From an uncultured Bacteroidales bacterium (GTDB lineage: Bacteria > Bacteroidota > Bacteroidia > Bacteroidales > Paludibacteraceae), in assembly GCA_946187695.1 (NCBI GenBank), contig CAMHSB010000017.1:1-44198 (forward strand): a stretch of DNA of 44,198 nucleotides. The letters run 5' to 3'. The translations under genes were made by a program, and so were the position numbers. The notes under the pieces are model-generated. The model did not search any database. It saw only the letters and a list, made by a program, of their open reading frames with translations, and was not told the origin of the DNA. Below are positions 7,112 to 15,227 of this stretch, piece by piece. The first letter of the stretch is position 1; every line of letters starts with the position of its first letter.

Positions 7112-7620
7112 ATATGGATGTCGTAAATCAAGGTAGAGTATGGCGGGATATAACTGTGGGTCCCTTCCGTACCCTCGTTGCCGACGGCGTTGTACTCATC
7201 GCCGTCATCCACTTTGGTCTTGTCGTAGGCCAGGTAGTAAGGGATGAACAGACGAATGTCGCCGTTGTTATGGATTAGGCAGCAACCCTCAGCAAAGCCG
7301 CTGATGACCGAACTCAAAGCGAACGTAGCATGTCCGCGTTCGAGTTCATTGCCGTTAATGAGTTTGAGCACGTAATCGCAAGTGACATAACTCGTTTTGT
7401 TGGGCTTGGCATCCAAGGGAGTAGGGTCTGCGAGTATCTTGTACTGCAGTCCTGTCGAGGTCTTTTTGACCTGACTGTCCTTGGCCGCGTTCTGCGTGAG
7501 CCATAACTCATTCTGCGTCTTCCAGTCCACCCAGTTGTTCTGCTTGCAGCCCACCAGAAGGAGTACCATTACTATGAACATAAGCGGGTGTCGAACCGCT
7601 CGACTTATTTTGCGATCCAT
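7087..7620 (-). CDS. FKBP-type peptidyl-prolyl isomerase lipoprotein
   Basis: This should catalyse or chaperone proline-limited folding at the cell envelope. The N-terminus is a lipoprotein signal with lipobox LLVGC (Cys25). After it comes the segment NNWVDWKTQNELWL...TSTGLQYKIL that is common in Bacteroidota gliding/FKBP lipoproteins. The C-terminal half aligns with FKBP: V-x-C-D-Y-V-L-K-L-I-N-G-N-E-L, VISGFAEG, GDIRLFIPYYLAY and STLIYDIHI. The active site is not fully canonical: the usual Asp-Phe pair in YxGxLxDG(xx)FDSS is replaced. Isomerase activity is therefore not assured. It overlaps EnvC by 16 bp and the Rieske-like gene by 25 bp. Confidence 0.8.
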   Translation of the reverse strand: MDRKISRAVRHPLMFIVMVLLLVGCKQNNWVDWKTQNELWLTQNAAKDSQVKKTSTGLQYKILADPTPLDAKPNKTSYVTCDYVLKLINGNELERGHATFALSSVISGFAEGCCLIHNNGDIRLFIPYYLAYDKTKVDDGDEYNAVGNEGTEGTHSYIPPYSTLIYDIHICGVSGNN

Positions 7621-8786
7621 AATTCGGGATTTAGAATGTTTCTGTCTTTGTATATTTGGAAATATAATTCCGTTTTCTGATCCTGTTCGGGGTCGGTAAA
7701 GATGGTACCGATCGCCTGTTTGGTCTCTACCTTATCGCCCTGTTTGACGCTCAGGCTCTTGAGGTTCGAATAGACGGTGCGGTAATTACCGTGTTGCACG
7801 ATCACGGCATAGGTGCCGCCCACCATAAAGCAACTCGTCACTTCTCCCTTGTATACCGCGCGCGCTTTGGCTCCTGCAACGGTCTGCAGGTAAATACCCT
7901 TGTTATCCATGATCACCTGCGAATAGACGGGGTGCTGTTGTTTACCGAAATGCCCCGAGATCATACCTTTCTCTACCGGCCACGGCAGGCGACCTTTGTT
8001 GGCCTCAAACCCGCCTGCAATCAGTTGTTGATCCTTGGTAAGTGTCGTCTTGGAGGCTTTCTCCGCCTCTTTGCGCACCATCTCATCGATCTTCTTATTC
8101 AACTCGTTGACCTTCTTCTGCTTTTGTTGAAGTTGCTTGCTCAGGTCTTTCTCTTTGGTCTTGAGTTGATTGAGCATGTTCTGCTGCTTGCGTTCGTCGC
8201 GTTTGAGATTCGCCTGCTCCCTTTTGCGCGAAGAAAGGGCCGTCTGTTTGTCATTCTTGTTGGCTTGCAGCAGATCATTCTGGATATCGATCTCAGCCTG
8301 CGTATCTTCAATACGACGTACCTGTTGCTGACGGAAATGGGCGAACTCCTGCAGATACCTCGCACGGCGGGCTAATTGTTGGAAACTGTCACTACTGAGC
8401 AGGAATAAAAGAGGCGACTGCTGTACGCGGGCAAAATGACTCTTGCGAATCATCATCGCGTAGTCGTTCTTATAGCCCACCAGCACGACCTGCAACGAGT
8501 CACGGGTGTTTGTCAACGTATTCATTTCGCGGTTGAGTGCCGTGATCTCATTGTCCAAGGTACGAATGAGCTGTTTCTGATTCTGGATGTTCTTGCCCAA
8601 CAACTCCAATTTATTCAGCGTCGCCGTCTCGTCCTTTTTGGTCTGTTTGAGCATTTTGTTCGTCTGCTCGATCTCTTGCTGCAGCTTCTTCTGCTTTTTC
8701 TGCAAGTCCTTCACGCTCTCGCCAAAGGCGGGAACAAGGAATAATGAGCAAAGAGCAAAGACTAATATGTTTCGTTTAACAGCCAT
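7605..8786 (-). CDS. envC: EnvC-like murein hydrolase activator (degenerate LytM/M23 domain)
   Basis: EnvC-type proteins sit in the periplasm and switch on amidases at the division site. The 393-residue product has a signal peptide (ending AFGES), a long coiled coil at about residues 23-245 (KKQKKLQQEIEQT..., with MMIRKSHF and LLFLLSSDSFQQL typical of the family), and a C-terminal LytM fold from LPWPVEKGMISGHFG. One of the M23 zinc ligands is present (GHFG), but the usual NxGxD is NKGIYL and the HxH pair is FQI, so it should be catalytically inactive, as in E. coli EnvC. Overlaps with both neighbours suggest coupled translation. Confidence 0.88.
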   Translation of the reverse strand: MAVKRNILVFALCSLFLVPAFGESVKDLQKKQKKLQQEIEQTNKMLKQTKKDETATLNKLELLGKNIQNQKQLIRTLDNEITALNREMNTLTNTRDSLQVVLVGYKNDYAMMIRKSHFARVQQSPLLFLLSSDSFQQLARRARYLQEFAHFRQQQVRRIEDTQAEIDIQNDLLQANKNDKQTALSSRKREQANLKRDERKQQNMLNQLKTKEKDLSKQLQQKQKKVNELNKKIDEMVRKEAEKASKTTLTKDQQLIAGGFEANKGRLPWPVEKGMISGHFGKQQHPVYSQVIMDNKGIYLQTVAGAKARAVYKGEVTSCFMVGGTYAVIVQHGNYRTVYSNLKSLSVKQGDKVETKQAIGTIFTDPEQDQKTELYFQIYKDRNILNPELWIAK

Positions 8787-9373
8787 TTCGTTATATCTAC
8801 TTGTTGGTATTTGGTGAGCGGTTGGCTCGTTACGCGCACCGGTACATCCAGTTTACGCGGATTATAGTCCATCACGAGTTCAATGGTCTTTTTGCCAAAC
8901 AGGTACTGCAGGCGTGCTTTCTGTTCGCCGGTGGGCAGTTCCGCGCTACACAACTGCTGCAGGATATCCCAGTTGAGGCTTGGCGTGAGCTTGCGGTTGA
9001 GGTCCGCAAAACGCGCCTTGGCATACCGCCCCTGCATCTTATCGATCGCGGTTAGCTCCATGGGGGTCGCTTCGAGACGGATCATCTCCATGCCTAAAAT
9101 GGGCATCACACTGATCACGATCATTGAGTCCCGCACGGTCTGCATCGTGACGTTGGCCGACACTCTATTGTCGTCCGTCGTTACCGTCGCCCGTGCTTGG
9201 GTGAGGCAGGTGTGCCATGCAGGAGCGGCAGGCTCGCTAACCGCTGACTTTTCACCGCTGACCGTTTTCTTCTTCGTCCCGCAGCCTACCAATACCAGTA
9301 GTGCCAGCACATATACTATGTTATTTAATCGCTTCAAGATGTTGTTGTATTTCTTCTGCGTCTCCTTGGGCAT
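8762..9373 (-). CDS. DUF4292-type lipoprotein
   Basis: The 203-residue protein has a lipoprotein signal with lipobox LVGC (Cys31). The remaining sequence fits DUF4292 of Bacteroidota (VSANVTMQTVRDSMIVISVMPILGMEMIRLEATP, IDKMQGRYAK, then a LxLxYxxxxLD strand pattern), a LolB/LppX-like half-barrel fold thought to handle lipid or lipoprotein. In Bacteroidota this gene commonly lies between the TPR gene and the EnvC gene, as here. The linker after the lipid anchor (EKSAVSEPAAP) is encoded by a heptamer repeat. The 53-bp overlap with the TPR gene makes the start less certain; a TTG 36 bp downstream would also leave a signal peptide. Confidence 0.75.
   Translation of the reverse strand: MPKETQKKYNNILKRLNNIVYVLALLVLVGCGTKKKTVSGEKSAVSEPAAPAWHTCLTQARATVTTDDNRVSANVTMQTVRDSMIVISVMPILGMEMIRLEATPMELTAIDKMQGRYAKARFADLNRKLTPSLNWDILQQLCSAELPTGEQKARLQYLFGKKTIELVMDYNPRKLDVPVRVTSQPLTKYQQVDITKWLLNETY
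9235..9262. repeat. Heptamer tandem repeat (CGCTAAC) in the DUF4292 gene
   Basis: Four 7-bp units, cgctaac, cgctgac, ttttcac, cgctgac, encode the linker just after the lipid anchor. The third unit is diverged. The same heptamer, in the other orientation, is found at 4617-4648. Confidence 0.6.
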
Positions 9374-10082
9374 TTTGTAGGGCTTTGGTGAGATAGAACT
9401 TCGCTAACTCGTCCTGTCCTTTGAGGTGCAATATCCAGCCGTAGGTGTCCAGAAAAACGGGGTTGTTCGGTTGCTCGCGAATAGCGAGACTACTCATTCG
9501 TTCCGCTTTGTTCAGATCGCCTCCGTGCGTGGCCAGATGGTAAGCGTAGTTATTGAGTACCATCGCGTTGTATGGATCCAACTCCAATATCCGTTCATAC
9601 TGCGCATACAACTCTTTTTTCTTCGCCTTCGTGTGTTCCAGTAACTCCAGCCGGAATAACTGAAACCGCAAGTTATCCGGGTCAATCTTCAGGTAGTCAT
9701 CCACGGCCTTAATGGCTTGTTTGGGTTTGTTCTGCATGGCGTAGATACGGTACCGCGTGATCGCACTCATCTCGTCGTAGCCATTTTTCTCATCCAGCAC
9801 GTCCCGTATCTCTAAGGCCTTCTTCCAGTCCTCCTCATGGACGTAGATGTTCATGAGCTGATCTAATAACTCATCCGGTGCATCTTTCTTGCTTAGCGCG
9901 TAGGCGCGCTCGTAAGAAGTTTTGGCTTCGTTATCATGGCGCAACGCACTCTGCATCGCCCCCAGGTAATAGAGCGTCTGCGCATCATCCGGCTTGAGCT
10001 CGTTACAGAACTGCAACAAGACGTACGCCTCGGGGTACTGCTTGTTGTCAATTGCCTGCCGCGCCGCGTACCAGTAGTACAT
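9321..10082 (-). CDS. Tetratricopeptide-repeat protein, short form
   Basis: The product consists of TPR helices: LQFCNELKPDDAQTLYYLGAM, KTSYERAYALSKKDAPDELLDQLMNIY, ELDPYNAMVLNNYAYHLA, and LAIREQPNNPVFLDTYGWILHLKGQDELAKFYLTKAL. The last two match the C-terminal repeats of the TPR protein that usually follows dut in Bacteroidota, where I recall a protein about twice as long, so this is a shortened form. I chose the ATG at 10082. In-frame GTG codons at 10127 and 10148 would add a hydrophobic VILVALLSQF that could serve as a membrane signal and would overlap dut by 14-35 bp. That alternative is credible, because neighbouring products are exported. The role is probably as a scaffold in envelope protein assembly. 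Confidence 0.75.
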   Translation of the reverse strand: MYYWYAARQAIDNKQYPEAYVLLQFCNELKPDDAQTLYYLGAMQSALRHDNEAKTSYERAYALSKKDAPDELLDQLMNIYVHEEDWKKALEIRDVLDEKNGYDEMSAITRYRIYAMQNKPKQAIKAVDDYLKIDPDNLRFQLFRLELLEHTKAKKKELYAQYERILELDPYNAMVLNNYAYHLATHGGDLNKAERMSSLAIREQPNNPVFLDTYGWILHLKGQDELAKFYLTKALQNAQGDAEEIQQHLEAIK

Positions 10083-10113
10083 GAACTGCGAAAGCAACGC
10101 TACCAATATGACT

Positions 10114-10548
10114 TTACTTCCGACCACTATGCCCAAATCCGCCGGCACCGCGCTCGGTGTCGCTCAGTTCTTCTACTTCCACCACTTCCGGTGTCTCATG
10201 TTTGGCAATCACCATCTGGCAGATACGTTCCCCCGGCTCGATGGTCTGCGGCTCGCCGCTAAGGTTGATCAGGATCACGCCTACCTCGCCTCGGTAGTCC
10301 GCGTCTATCGTACCCGGGGTGTTGAGCACTGTCAAACCGCGCTTGAGCGCCAAACCGCTACGCGGACGAATCTGTGCCTCGTAGCCTGCAGGCAACTCAA
10401 TGAACAGACCCGTCGGGATCAGTTTGCGCTCCATAGGAGCCAAGGTGATCGGTTCCGCGATGTGGCACCGTATATCCATTCCGGCCGCCTGGGCACTCTC
10501 GTACTTCGGCAGCGGGTTGGAACTCTTATTGATGATCTTCAATGTCAT
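10114..10548 (-). CDS. dut: dUTP diphosphatase (dUTPase)
   Basis: Hydrolyses dUTP to dUMP and pyrophosphate, keeping uracil out of DNA and feeding dTMP synthesis. The 144-residue length is standard for the trimeric enzyme. The five motifs are visible: AAGMDIRC (motif 1), [10 protein letters not shown] (2), [15 protein letters not shown] (3), ERICQMVI (4) and the C-terminal GAGGFGHSG arm (5) that closes over the nucleotide. It starts 3 bp after the lipid kinase stop. Confidence 0.97.
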   Translation of the reverse strand: MTLKIINKSSNPLPKYESAQAAGMDIRCHIAEPITLAPMERKLIPTGLFIELPAGYEAQIRPRSGLALKRGLTVLNTPGTIDADYRGEVGVILINLSGEPQTIEPGERICQMVIAKHETPEVVEVEELSDTERGAGGFGHSGRK

Positions 10549-10551
10549 AGC

Positions 10552-11472
10552 TTAGAATCGTTTCTCCACGAGCACGTGCAAGCCGTCCTCGATAATCTGG
10601 ATGTGTATATCTTTCTCCATCTCCACCGGATCGCCATCAATGTGGAAGGGCGCTGCCTCTTCACGCTCGAGCGTCACTTCTTTCGCACGAATCGTGTCCA
10701 TGAAATGACTGTCATCGATGCTGCCGGTGAAGAGCCGTAAGGCTAGGCTGGCGCTACCCAACAAGGCGTTGCTCGACATCATCATGATATCCATCTTACC
10801 GTCTTGCAGGCTCGCTTTCGGCGCAATCATCGCCTCGTAGCCCCACTGGTTCGCATTCGCGAAAGTAATCAAGAAGGCTTTGTGCGTTACGTCCAACCCG
10901 TCGCCTACGAGATGATATGTCTGCGGGTGATACGAGAAGACATCCTTGATGATATTCTGGAAATAAGTGGCAAACCCGCGTTTGTTACTACCGGCAAAAT
11001 GATCTGCTATCACGGCATCAAAACCCGTGCCACACGTGCTGACGAAGAGTTTACCGTTTGCCAAACCGTAATCCACGGCAATCGGTTCGCTGTGGTTGAT
11101 CATCTCCAGCGCTTTTTGCGGACGAATAGGTATGTTGAGGTGCCGCGCAAACCCGTTTCCGCTACCCATCGGCAGGATACCGAGCGCCGTTGCCCGTTCA
11201 CCTTTCAGCTTCATTTTCTCGCCCTTCACCAATCCGCGTGCCACTTCGTTGACCGTGCCGTCGCCGCCTACAGCCACCACGGCATCAAAGCCCATGCGGG
11301 CAAACTGATACGCCAACTCCGTTGCATGACCCGGACGCTCCGTAAAAACAATATTCGGCAACCACTGCGCTGCATCCAGCGTCTGCATGATCAATTTCGG
11401 CAACTTACGCTTTGCGTTTTGCGTCTCCTTACTTCCCGAAACTGGATTGATGATAAAAGCTATATTTTTCAT
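10552..11472 (-). CDS. Diacylglycerol kinase family lipid kinase
   Basis: A DagK/YegS-type enzyme that phosphorylates diacylglycerol or a related lipid for phospholipid recycling. Signatures are NPVSGSK at the start, VVAVGGDGTVNEVARGL for the nucleotide site, LPMGSGNGFARHLNIP, and the C-terminal FHIDGDPVEM strand. I start at ATG 11472 (MKNIAFIINP). An upstream in-frame ATG at 11490 is only about 7 nt past the predicted transcription start and adds nothing family-like. This is the first gene of the long minus-strand operon and lies directly behind the promoter at 11504-11534. Confidence 0.92.
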   Translation of the reverse strand: MKNIAFIINPVSGSKETQNAKRKLPKLIMQTLDAAQWLPNIVFTERPGHATELAYQFARMGFDAVVAVGGDGTVNEVARGLVKGEKMKLKGERATALGILPMGSGNGFARHLNIPIRPQKALEMINHSEPIAVDYGLANGKLFVSTCGTGFDAVIADHFAGSNKRGFATYFQNIIKDVFSYHPQTYHLVGDGLDVTHKAFLITFANANQWGYEAMIAPKASLQDGKMDIMMMSSNALLGSASLALRLFTGSIDDSHFMDTIRAKEVTLEREEAAPFHIDGDPVEMEKDIHIQIIEDGLHVLVEKRF

Positions 11473-11503
11473 AAGCACATATTTACGCAATCTAAATCGG
11501 GTG

Positions 11504-11534
11504 CAAAGTTACAAAAAAAAAATGATTTGTGCAA
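11504..11534 (-). promoter_or_regulatory. Promoter for the twelve-gene dgk-dut-envC operon
   Basis: Minus-strand TTG (11532-11534), a 20-nt spacer containing a long A/T run, and TAACTTTG (11504-11511). Expected start near 11497, giving a leader of about 25 nt before the lipid kinase ATG. It is divergent from the DUF349 promoter, with which it shares an intergenic region of about 170 bp. Confidence 0.78.
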
Positions 11535-11574
11535 ATATATACCGTAAAAAATGGAGAGAAAATCGCGTTTGGGC

Positions 11575-11605
11575 TTGCATATGTCAGAAAAAAGCAGTAC
11601 CTTTG
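11575..11605 (+). promoter_or_regulatory. Promoter for the DUF349-ftsE-sufE operon
   Basis: TTG at 11575-11577, 20-nt spacer with an A run, and TACCTTTG at 11598-11605. Transcription should begin near 11612, leaving a leader of about 33 nt before the ATG at 11645. Confidence 0.82.
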
Positions 11606-11644
11606 CAGCCGCAAAGGTTTTTTGCAGTGCTAAAATTATTGTTT

Positions 11645-12883
11645 ATGGCTAACACAAGACAAGAAATTATTGATGAGCTCAAAGCGTTGCTTGAGCAGAA
11701 TGAATCGGCTATCAAAGAGCAGGTGGATCATCTCAAAACTCAGTTCTATACGATCGCGGACGATGTAGAGGAACAAGTGAATCAACACGAAGAACAATTC
11801 AAAGAATTGTTGGCGATCTACAAAGCCAAGCGGGCAGAAGAAGCTGCCGCGCAGGCAAAAGAGGAGAAAGAAAACCTGGCCCGCAAGCGCGCTATCCTCG
11901 ATGAGATGCAGCAGATGGTAGAGGGTGCCAATGCCGACGGCGTGATGGCGAACTTGCAGAAAATGCGTGAACTTCAGGCCGAATGGAAGAAGATAGGTGT
12001 CGTTCCGGCTACCGAGACCCAGGCGATCCGCAAGGCGTACCAGCAATATCAGGAGCAGTTCTATGACCTGGTGAAGATCAATATTGAGTTGCGGGATCTG
12101 GATTTCAAGAAGAACCTCGAGCTCAAGACCTTGCTGTGTGAGGCTGCAGAGAAACTGCAGAACAACGAGAATATCGTGGAGGCATCCCGTGCGCTGCAAC
12201 AACTGCACGACGAGTGGACAGAGATAGGTCCTGTAGCCCGCGAGTTGCGCGAAGACCTGTGGAACCGCTTCAAAGCCGCTTCGACCGTCATCAATAAGAA
12301 ACATCAGGCCTATTTTGATGAACTGCACAACCGCGAGAAAGCGAATCTCGAGGCCAAGCAGGCGATCATCGAGCAGATGAAAGCCATCAACGAGCCGATC
12401 GTCAACGGAGAGCCGTGGAATGCCAAACAGTGGGAAGAGGCGACTGCCAAAGTGCAGGAGCTGCAAACCGCTTGGCGTAAGATCGGTTTTGCACCCAAGA
12501 AAAACAACCAAACCATCTACGAGGAGTACCGCGCCGAGTGCGACCGCTTCTTTGCTACCAAGAAAGAGTTCTTCATCGAACTCCGCGAGCGTCGCAAAGA
12601 GCGTGAACAGCGCCATAAAGAGTACCTCGAGCGCCAGAAAGCCCGTGAGGAACGTGCTAAAGAACGCGAAGAGCAACGCAAAGCCTTTGTAGCCAAGGGC
12701 GGTGACAACCTCCGTCGCATGCACGAGCGCCTCAAACAGGATATCAAGACGGCGGAGAATAACATCCTCTTCTTTACGGCGAAGTCCAAAGGAGCCGACA
12801 AACTGGTTGCCGGCATGCAGAAGAAGATCGATGAACTCAAAGCACAACTGGCTGAGGTAGAGAAGAAACTGGACGAAGAATAA
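11645..12883 (+). CDS. DUF349-domain coiled-coil protein
   Basis: I start at the ATG at 11645 (MANTRQEIIDELK), just downstream of a strong promoter; the longer open frame upstream runs through the promoter. The 412-residue product is almost wholly charged helix, with repeats of the DUF349 type (LQELQAEWKKIGVVP, LQQLHDEWTEIGPVA, VQELQTAWRKIGFAP), each a three-helix bundle of about 70 residues. The C-terminus is a long Arg/Glu/Lys-rich coiled coil. No signal peptide is present, so it is cytosolic. The function of the family is unclear. Position before ftsE and sufE with small gaps suggests co-expression only. Confidence 0.88.
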   Translation: MANTRQEIIDELKALLEQNESAIKEQVDHLKTQFYTIADDVEEQVNQHEEQFKELLAIYKAKRAEEAAAQAKEEKENLARKRAILDEMQQMVEGANADGVMANLQKMRELQAEWKKIGVVPATETQAIRKAYQQYQEQFYDLVKINIELRDLDFKKNLELKTLLCEAAEKLQNNENIVEASRALQQLHDEWTEIGPVARELREDLWNRFKAASTVINKKHQAYFDELHNREKANLEAKQAIIEQMKAINEPIVNGEPWNAKQWEEATAKVQELQTAWRKIGFAPKKNNQTIYEEYRAECDRFFATKKEFFIELRERRKEREQRHKEYLERQKAREERAKEREEQRKAFVAKGGDNLRRMHERLKQDIKTAENNILFFTAKSKGADKLVAGMQKKIDELKAQLAEVEKKLDEE

Positions 12884-12889
12884 AGGCGA

Positions 12890-13549
12890 ATGGCTGTTTT
12901 AATCGATTATAAGAATGTAGAGATCCGGCAGGCGGATCAGATTGTACTGCATGACCTGACTTTGAAGGTCGAAGGTGGCGAGATGATTTACATGCTGGGT
13001 AAGGTAGGTAGCGGTAAGTCCTCGCTGATGAAGACGTTCTACGGTGCTTTGCCTATCGCTGCCGGTGAGGCGACTGTCTTGGGCTACGACATGACCCGTA
13101 TCCGTCGCCGTAAGTTGCCTTACCTCCGCCGCCGACTCGGTATCATCTTCCAGGACTACAAACTGTTGACCGACCGCTCCGTGGAGGAGAACCTGCTGTT
13201 CGTGCTCCGCGCGACGGGTTGGAAAGACAAGAAACTGATGCACGAACATGTGCGTGAGGTGCTGGAACAGGTGGGTATGGAGACCAAAGCCTACAAGAAA
13301 CCCTACGAGTTGTCCGGTGGTGAGCAGCAACGTGTGGTGATTGCCCGCGCGCTGTTGAACAGCCCGGAGATGATTCTCGCGGATGAGCCGACCGGTAACC
13401 TCGATGCCGAGACCGGAAAAGAGATCATGGATCTGCTCTATGCTATCTCGCAGGCCGGGATCACCGTGCTCATGTCCACCCATAACCTTCAGTGGCCCGA
13501 ACTCTATCCGGGACGTAAACTGCTTTTCGAAAATGGCGAGATCCATTAA
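12890..13549 (+). CDS. ftsE: Cell-division ABC ATPase FtsE
   Basis: FtsE with FtsX forms the ABC-type complex that activates EnvC-dependent cell-wall hydrolysis at the septum. The 219 residues contain Walker A (GKVGSGKSS, residues 37-45), the Q-loop (FQDYKLL), signature LSGGEQQR, Walker B ILADEPTG and the switch His (STHN). Length and the [18 protein letters not shown] stretch are FtsE-like rather than LolD-like. No ftsX is beside it, which is common in this phylum. It starts 6 bp after the DUF349 gene. The presence of an EnvC-like activator on the other side of the divergent promoter is a meaningful pairing. Confidence 0.9.
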   Translation: MAVLIDYKNVEIRQADQIVLHDLTLKVEGGEMIYMLGKVGSGKSSLMKTFYGALPIAAGEATVLGYDMTRIRRRKLPYLRRRLGIIFQDYKLLTDRSVEENLLFVLRATGWKDKKLMHEHVREVLEQVGMETKAYKKPYELSGGEQQRVVIARALLNSPEMILADEPTGNLDAETGKEIMDLLYAISQAGITVLMSTHNLQWPELYPGRKLLFENGEIH

Positions 13550-13955
13550 CGCAATACAGGATGAGCTCATCGAGGAATTCGAATGCCTCGAGGATTGGTT
13601 AGACCGTTACCAACTCATCATTGACTACGGCAAGGAAATGCCCCAGATGCCCGAAGCCGACAAGAACGACAACAACCTCATTGACGGTTGTCAGTCCAAG
13701 GTGTGGTTCACAGCGCGCATGGAAGAGGGCAAACTGCATTTCACCGGTGACTCCGACGCTATCTTGGTGCGTGGTATCGTAGCGATGCTACTGAGTGTAC
13801 TCAGTGACCATACTCCGCAAGAGATCATCGACGCCGACCTCTATTTTATCGACGCGATAGGCCTGCGCGAGCACTTGAGTCCGACGCGCAGTAACGGGGT
13901 GGTGGCGATGCTTAAACAGTTGAAATTATACGCTTTGGCGTATCAGTCGAAATAA
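13533..13955 (+). CDS. sufE: SufE-family cysteine desulfurase partner
   Basis: SufE takes persulfide sulfur from the desulfurase SufS and passes it to the SufBCD scaffold for iron-sulfur assembly. The product (140 residues) has the acceptor cysteine in LIDGCQSKVWF (Cys53), the helix-strand segment WLDRYQLIIDYGKEMPQMP, and the end IDAIGLREHLSPTRSNGVVAM. The ATG at 13533 overlaps the end of ftsE by 17 bp. The 3' end overlaps the convergent aroK gene by 30 bp. Confidence 0.94.
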   Translation: MARSINAIQDELIEEFECLEDWLDRYQLIIDYGKEMPQMPEADKNDNNLIDGCQSKVWFTARMEEGKLHFTGDSDAILVRGIVAMLLSVLSDHTPQEIIDADLYFIDAIGLREHLSPTRSNGVVAMLKQLKLYALAYQSK

Positions 13956-14471
13956 ATCTTCTGCGATACGTTCATCCGATTCTTCATCGCAGATATCGAC
14001 ATCAAGAATATGGTGCGCTTGACTGTAAAACGGTTCACGCGCTTGCAATTGAGGAGCTATGAATTCGAGTAGCTCCTTTTCTGTGCGCCCTTGCAATACC
14101 GGGCGCTCACTCAAGTCCGTCAGGCTCAGTCGTTTGGCCAGATGTTCGGGTTTCCAACGGATATAGATACTCGTGCCTAACTCGTTGAGACAGTCCATGT
14201 TATCTTCCCAGCACGGATAACCGCCGCCTGTGGCATAGATCACATGCTCGTACGGTACCTGATCCGCGATATCTTCGACCACGTATTTCTCTTTCTTGCG
14301 GAAAGCCTCCAGCCCGTAACGACGGATATACTCCGCCGTGCTCAGACCGTGAATCTGCTCAAACGCGTCATCCAGATCCACGAAATGCCAGCCGAGCTTA
14401 TCGGCCAGCAGCCTGCCGGCAGTCGTCTTGCCTGCCCCCATGTAGCCTACAAGGTAGATTGGTAGTTCCAT
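13926..14471 (-). CDS. aroK: Shikimate kinase
   Basis: Phosphorylates shikimate at the 3-OH in the chorismate pathway, using ATP. The 181-residue protein has Walker A GYMGAGKTT (residues 9-17), the shikimate-binding DLDD (32-35), FRKKE with the substrate Arg, the ATGGG loop, and the lid segment ERPVLQGR. It is the last gene of the porU-porV-ispF operon. Its 3' end overlaps that of sufE on the other strand by 30 bp, and no terminator hairpin is visible between them. Confidence 0.95.
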   Translation of the reverse strand: MELPIYLVGYMGAGKTTAGRLLADKLGWHFVDLDDAFEQIHGLSTAEYIRRYGLEAFRKKEKYVVEDIADQVPYEHVIYATGGGYPCWEDNMDCLNELGTSIYIRWKPEHLAKRLSLTDLSERPVLQGRTEKELLEFIAPQLQAREPFYSQAHHILDVDICDEESDERIAEDLFRLIRQSV

Positions 14472-14773
14472 GTGTCGTTATCCTTCCAAACGATACGGCC
14501 GTTTTCGATGGTGGCCAGCGGGAAGATAGAAGAGAAGGGTGGGGTAACCGTTTGAATCAGTTTCCACTCCTTATTATATACGCGCGCGCAGGATGAACAC
14601 TGCGGCGCACAGGCCGTGAAGACCACGAGAATCGAATCGCCTTTGTACACCTCCAGCATCGTGCTGTCGGTCAGGGCGATCTTCTCATACACGCTGTCCT
14701 TTTCCAGTATCTGCGGGTGACCGCCCATCTGGATCAGATCAGCGATCAGACTCAATGATAAGAGCAACAGCAT
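14447..14773 (-). CDS. Small exported protein, possibly DUF3256-like
   Basis: A 108-residue product with a short hydrophobic start (MLLLLSLSLIADLI). The best landmark is DSILVVFTACAPQCSSCARVYNKEWKLI, which recalls the strand-turn-strand segment of DUF3256 proteins from Bacteroidota; the match is from memory and weak. Three cysteines lie close together (CAPQCSSC), which could form a disulfide or bind metal if exported. It overlaps ispF by 35 bp and aroK by 25 bp, so it is a real member of the operon by position. It is shorter than DUF3256 proteins I know and may be reduced at the N-terminus. Confidence 0.6.
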   Translation of the reverse strand: MLLLLSLSLIADLIQMGGHPQILEKDSVYEKIALTDSTMLEVYKGDSILVVFTACAPQCSSCARVYNKEWKLIQTVTPPFSSIFPLATIENGRIVWKDNDTWNYQSTL

Positions 14774-15227
14774 AAGCGGCTATTCCTTCTTCACGACCGA
14801 CAAAACCGAGATGCTCCGTGGTCGTGGCTTTGAGACTTACTTGGTTGGCTTGAACCCCCATGACCTCAGCCAGACAAGCCTGCATGGCGTCGATATGCGG
14901 GTTTAGTTTCGGAGCCTGAGCACAGATCGTGATGTCGCAGTTGCCTAATTCGTAACCTTCCTCACGAATCATCGCCATCACCCGACGCAACAGGATCTTC
15001 GAGTCGATACCCTCGTACTCGTTGCCTTTGGTGTCCGGAAAATGATAGCCGATATCGCGCATGGCGGCGGCACCCAAGATGGCATCGCACAGGGCGTGAA
15101 TGACTACATCTGCGTCCGAATGACCGAGCAGACCTTTATCGTACGGCACCTCAATCCCCCCTAACCACAGTTGGCGGTCAGGGGAGAATTGATGCACGTC
15201 ATATCCGAAACCTATACGGGGTATCAT
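14739..15227 (-). CDS. ispF: 2-C-methyl-D-erythritol 2,4-cyclodiphosphate synthase
   Basis: Fifth step of the MEP isoprenoid pathway: cyclises CDP-methylerythritol phosphate and releases CMP. The 162 residues carry the metal ligands in GYDVHQF (Asp10, His12) and LGHSDADVVIHAL, the HFPDTKGNEY loop, ICAQAPKLNPH for the cytidine, and KATTTEHLGFVGREEGIAAYA. It overlaps porV by 4 bp (ATGA). The porU-porV-ispF order is, as I recall, also found in Porphyromonas. Confidence 0.97.
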   Translation of the reverse strand: MIPRIGFGYDVHQFSPDRQLWLGGIEVPYDKGLLGHSDADVVIHALCDAILGAAAMRDIGYHFPDTKGNEYEGIDSKILLRRVMAMIREEGYELGNCDITICAQAPKLNPHIDAMQACLAEVMGVQANQVSLKATTTEHLGFVGREEGIAAYAVALIIESDR

